64,000 bases of DNA from JAXLVB01 sp046329195. Lineage in GTDB: Bacteria > Bacteroidota > Bacteroidia > Cytophagales > Spirosomataceae. The translations under genes were made by a program, and so were the position numbers. Under the pieces are notes generated by a model that did not search any database, was not told the origin of the DNA, and worked only from the letters and a program-made list of their open reading frames with translations. Positions 60,659 through 64,000 of the stretch are shown in pieces; position 1 is the stretch's first letter; each line of letters starts with the position of its first letter. The stretch spans positions 124,001 through 188,000 of the forward strand of contig JAXLVB010000001.1 of assembly GCA_046329195.1 (NCBI GenBank), in the 5' to 3' direction.

Positions 60659-62731
60659 ATGAGACATCTTTTACGTGGATGCTTCGTGAGTTGGCTATTC
60701 TGTTCATTAGCTCTGGCGCAAGAATACACACGCCCCGAATTAGACCTCAATGCGTTTGTTCAAAATCTCTTTCCTGTTCAAAATCAAGACATTAACTACG
60801 AAGATGTTTTTGAAACACTGTATCAGTTTTACCAGCGTCCTTTAGACCTCAACTCGGCCAATTACGAAGATTTGGCCGCCCTCTACATTTTGTCAGAAGC
60901 CCAACTCAAAAGCTATTTTGAGTACAGAGCCAAGGCCGGCAACTTGGTCTCGATTTATGAGTTGCAAGCTGTTCCGAACTTTGACTTGCCTACCATTTAT
61001 AAGTTATTACCGTTTGTGGTAGTACGCCCCGATAAACTTTCGCTGAGTTTGTTACGCAACTCGCTACAAGGCGAATCCAACTCTTATTTCTTGTTCAGAA
61101 CCGAGCGGGTGTTAGAGGAACGTAAGGGTTTCACCCCACCTGACAGCCGAAGCAAAACCCGCTACACAGGCTCACCATATCGCTGGTTTGCTCGCTATAA
61201 AACCTATCATGCCAAAGACTTTAGCTTCGGTTTTACGCTCGACAAAGACGCTGGCGAACAATTTACGTGGGACCCCGCCACTCGCCGCTACGGAGCCGAT
61301 TTCTTTTCGTTTCACCTCAATTTTCAGAACAAGGGCAATTGGAAAAGTATCTCGCTGGGTGACTACCAGATTCAGGTAGGTCAAGGACTGATTCTGTCGG
61401 GTGGGTTTTATATCGGCAAAGGAGCCGAAACGGTGCTTACTGCTCGCCGAAGCCATTTGGGTATTCGCCCGTACACTTCGGCTACGGAATATAATTTTTT
61501 TAGAGGGGCTGCGGCTACTTACAAGCTAGGAAACGTTGAAATCACAGGGTTTTACTCTCGCCAACGCCGAGACGGCAACTTGGTAGATGGCCCTACCGAC
61601 GACGAAGACTACATCAGCTCTTTGCAAACCAGCGGCTTACACCGCACCACCAGCGAAATTGCTGATAAAGGGAGCCTACTGGCACAAGATTTTGGCGGGA
61701 ACATCTTGTATAGAGCACCCAGCAATAGATTTCAAGTGGGAGTAACGGCGCTTAATACACTGTATGACAAGGACTTAATCAGGGCTAACAAACCCTATAA
61801 CTTGTATGAATTTAGAGGGAAGCAGAATCTCTTACTTGGTGGTCATTTTAGTTTTCTGGTCCAAAATTTCAACTTTTTTGGTGAAGTGGCTCGTTCGTCA
61901 AGCGGAGGGATTGGGGTGGTGGGCGGTTTTTTGGCGAGTTTGAGCAAGCGTTGGGATGTGGCCGTAGTGGGGCGTAACTACGACAAAAATTTTCATAGCT
62001 TTTATGCCAACTCTTTCGGCGAAAACACCCGTAGTATCAACGAACAAGGCATCTACACCGGCGTGAAGTTTACGCCCAGTCGGCGATGGCAATTTGGGGC
62101 GTACTTTGATTACTTCAAATTTCCGTACTTGCGGTATTTGGTGGACAAGCAACCTACCGATGGCTATGGCTATTTGCTGAGGGCTTCGCACAAGCCTCAA
62201 AAAACTACTGAAATTTACCTTCAGTACTTTTCGGAACACAAGGAGAAAAATCTACCCGAGCGGCTTTCGACCAAGAACGAGACCGTGGCCAACGTACGGC
62301 ATAGCCTTCAGGCTGGGCTGGACTATGCTTTTAGCCGAACCTTGTCTATCAACTCCAAGCTTCTGTATAATACCTTTGGTTATCAGGGTTTTGCTGCCTC
62401 AAAGGGCTTTGCGTTTGTGCAAGACCTTAACGCCGACTTGGGCCGACTGTCGGTTACGGCACGGGTTGCCTACTTCAATACCGACGACTACGACTCTCGC
62501 ATCTATGTGTATGAGCGAGACGTTTTGTTTTCGTTTTCGATTCCAGCCTACTACAATCAGGGACTTCGTAATTACCTGCTGGTACAGTATAAGTTCAATC
62601 GGCACATTGATGCTTGGTTCCGTATCGCTCGCTCTCGCCTGTACGACCAAGACACCTACGGCTCCGACCTCGACCTCATCAATGCCCCCCACCGCACCGA
62701 TGCCAAACTACAGGTTCGGTATCAGTTTTAG
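60659..62731 (+). CDS. Helix-hairpin-helix plus outer-membrane beta-barrel protein
   Basis: 690 residues with a signal peptide (to about LALAQ). Residues about 55-115 form a ComEA-like HhH region (PLDLNSANYEDLAALYILSE, cited in part, and LVSIYELQAVPNFD). From about 140 the sequence alternates in beta strands with terminal aromatic RYQF, an outer-membrane barrel. Such two-part proteins are common in Bacteroidota; their function is not established. No catalytic residues noted. Confidence 0.85.
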   Translation: MRHLLRGCFVSWLFCSLALAQEYTRPELDLNAFVQNLFPVQNQDINYEDVFETLYQFYQRPLDLNSANYEDLAALYILSEAQLKSYFEYRAKAGNLVSIYELQAVPNFDLPTIYKLLPFVVVRPDKLSLSLLRNSLQGESNSYFLFRTERVLEERKGFTPPDSRSKTRYTGSPYRWFARYKTYHAKDFSFGFTLDKDAGEQFTWDPATRRYGADFFSFHLNFQNKGNWKSISLGDYQIQVGQGLILSGGFYIGKGAETVLTARRSHLGIRPYTSATEYNFFRGAAATYKLGNVEITGFYSRQRRDGNLVDGPTDDEDYISSLQTSGLHRTTSEIADKGSLLAQDFGGNILYRAPSNRFQVGVTALNTLYDKDLIRANKPYNLYEFRGKQNLLLGGHFSFLVQNFNFFGEVARSSSGGIGVVGGFLASLSKRWDVAVVGRNYDKNFHSFYANSFGENTRSINEQGIYTGVKFTPSRRWQFGAYFDYFKFPYLRYLVDKQPTDGYGYLLRASHKPQKTTEIYLQYFSEHKEKNLPERLSTKNETVANVRHSLQAGLDYAFSRTLSINSKLLYNTFGYQGFAASKGFAFVQDLNADLGRLSVTARVAYFNTDDYDSRIYVYERDVLFSFSIPAYYNQGLRNYLLVQYKFNRHIDAWFRIARSRLYDQDTYGSDLDLINAPHRTDAKLQVRYQF

Positions 62732-62875
62732 GGAATGGGTATAAGGCAACCGTTTACCAAATAGACTTGTTCGCTTGGGATGGTTCCCCTATTCTTACCA
62801 ATCCTTATCACTGCTCGGAAACTGCTTTTTTGTTTTAACTGTTGTTAAAGAAAGAGCAGCATCCACCCTGAGGTT

Positions 62876-64000
62876 ATGGAAACTTCCGAAATAGCACAAC
62901 AGCAGCAGGTGATTGTCCCCGTGATGGGGATGTCATGTGCAGCGTGTGCTACCAGCGTAGAGTCAATTCTGACCAAACAAACGGGCGTTTTGGCCTGTAC
63001 GGTAAACTACGCTAACGAGTCTGCCAACATTACCCTTGACCCTCAACAAACCAACCTTGATACCCTCAAAAAATCAGTGCAAGCCGTTGGGTATGATTTG
63101 TGGATAGACGACGGTACAGAACATCATACTCATCACGAAGAAATCAAGGAAAATCACTACCAACTTCAACAAAAACGGCTGATTTGGGCGGGAATTCTCA
63201 CTGTTCCCATCGTAATTATCGGGATGTTTTGGATGAACATGCCCTATGCGAACTGGATACTTTTTACTTTGACAACACCTGTTTTGACCGTTTTTGGTCG
63301 GCATTTTTTCATCAATGCTTGGAAACAAACTCGTCACGGCAGCGCCAACATGGATACGCTGGTAGCCCTCAGCACGGGTATTGCGTATGCGTTTAGTGTC
63401 TTTAATACGCTCAATCCTGACTTTTGGCATCGCCGAGGCTTGCATCCTCACGTGTACTACGAAGCCGCTGCTGTGGTGATTGTATTCATCATGTTGGGTA
63501 AGTTACTGGAAGAAAAAGCGAAGGCCAATACTTCTTCCGCCATCAAAAAACTCATGGGTTTACAACCCAAAACGGTGTGGGTAATCGAAAATGGCGAAGA
63601 AAAAGAAGTAGCCATTGCCCAACTCCGAGTTGGCGACCGAGTGGTCGTGAAGCCAGGCGACAAAATTGCCGTTGACGGACGAGTACAAGCTGGAACCTCG
63701 TTTGTGGATGAAAGCATGATTTCGGGCGAGCCGATTCCGGTCGAAAAAAAGAAAGGGGATAAAGTATTTGCAGGTACGGTCAATCAGCAAGGTACGTTTC
63801 GATTTATTGCCGAAAAGGTTGGTGGTCAAACGCTATTGGCACAAATCATTACGATGGTCCAAAAAGCACAAGGTAGCAAAGCGCCGATTCAACAGCTTAC
63901 TGACAAGATTGCAAGTATTTTTGTACCAATTGTCATGGGGCTTTCGGTTGTTACCTTGGCGGTTTGGTTGATTTTAGGTGGGATGCAGGCTTTTCCACAG
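62876..64000 (+). CDS. copA: Heavy-metal (copper) P1B-type ATPase, 3' end beyond the window
   Basis: The first 375 residues of about 740 are present; the frame is still open at the edge. Residues 15-24 hold the HMA metal-binding motif GMSCAAC (C21, C24). A His-rich linker (TEHHTHHEE) and the first four helices follow, then the actuator domain with SGEP in MISGEPIPVE. The CPC, DKTG and ATP-binding motifs lie outside the window. Copper export is the likely role, judged by the HMA type. It is 144 bp after the barrel gene, with no terminator between. Confidence 0.9.
   Translation, partial: METSEIAQQQQVIVPVMGMSCAACATSVESILTKQTGVLACTVNYANESANITLDPQQTNLDTLKKSVQAVGYDLWIDDGTEHHTHHEEIKENHYQLQQKRLIWAGILTVPIVIIGMFWMNMPYANWILFTLTTPVLTVFGRHFFINAWKQTRHGSANMDTLVALSTGIAYAFSVFNTLNPDFWHRRGLHPHVYYEAAAVVIVFIMLGKLLEEKAKANTSSAIKKLMGLQPKTVWVIENGEEKEVAIAQLRVGDRVVVKPGDKIAVDGRVQAGTSFVDESMISGEPIPVEKKKGDKVFAGTVNQQGTFRFIAEKVGGQTLLAQIITMVQKAQGSKAPIQQLTDKIASIFVPIVMGLSVVTLAVWLILGGMQAFPQ

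Noticed and set aside
1..64000. tRNA, rRNA, CRISPR arrays, insertion sequences and prophage genes
   Set aside because: Scanned by eye on both strands; no repeat arrays, transposase motifs, terminal repeats with target duplications or conserved RNA sequences were found.

Overview
The window looks like chromosomal DNA from a member of the Bacteroidota, most likely Cytophagales (Runella/Dyadobacter/Spirosoma-like). The evidence is Bacteroidota-style promoters (TTTG or TTG, about 20 nt, then TAnnTTTG) with A-rich leaders and few Shine-Dalgarno sites, many short lipoproteins and Sec-exported proteins, and family types common in that phylum: GMC oxidoreductase with gluconate dehydrogenase subunit 3, a PQQ dehydrogenase with a cytochrome c insert, Mpl, a KARI resembling fungal Ilv5, and an SRAP protein with an S24 regulator. 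I saw no tRNA, rRNA, CRISPR array, transposase or prophage.

Layout. 1-2.1 kb: a Septu-like anti-phage pair (HNH nuclease plus AAA ATPase) on the minus strand, running to the window edge. 2.1-12.4 kb: a polyprenyl-type glycosyltransferase, a KirBac potassium channel overlapping an LD-carboxypeptidase, a secreted serine hydrolase, an SMP-30 protein, a secreted Vps62-like pair, and a GMC oxidoreductase/subunit-3 pair. 12.8-21.3 kb: a branched-chain amino acid locus, ilvD-ilvB-ilvN, then ilvC, then ilvA. It is preceded by a 17-codon leader peptide rich in Val/Ile/Leu and an attenuator-type terminator. Unrelated genes (a TonB-domain protein and a Uma2-like nuclease) sit inside the operon. 21-27 kb: an AraC regulator, an acyltransferase, aspartate kinase, a PIN toxin-antitoxin pair and serS. 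27-37 kb: an S24 regulator, SRAP, a GNAT protein, AraC and cupin, a histidine phosphatase, a PQQ dehydrogenase, and an M28 peptidase broken by a frameshift. 37-41 kb: a small lipoprotein, then an epimerase and two glycosyltransferase genes for surface glycans.

41.4-46 kb is the most interesting region. A lipoprotein and an ABC exporter pair are followed by a structured leader, an 88-residue candidate RiPP precursor with a single CxxC motif, a strong terminator, and then an MNIO (DUF692) enzyme overlapping a DUF2063/HvfC-like partner. The layout is that of a MNIO-type ribosomal peptide cluster, and I do not recognise the precursor class. 46-51.6 kb holds a small membrane protein and mpl, arginine decarboxylase, a previously hidden 40-residue lipoprotein, an SGNH hydrolase and a tectonin-like protein. 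51.6-64 kb holds an M20 peptidase, a metallophosphoesterase, a dienelactone hydrolase, an amidase, a DUF4440-like protein, nagA, a helix-hairpin-helix beta-barrel protein and the first half of a copper P-type ATPase cut by the window end.

Where the first in-frame start is a TTG/GTG or lies far upstream, I moved the start to the ATG that fits a signal peptide, family N-terminus or promoter position, and say so in the entry. All family calls come from reading motifs; no database search was possible.
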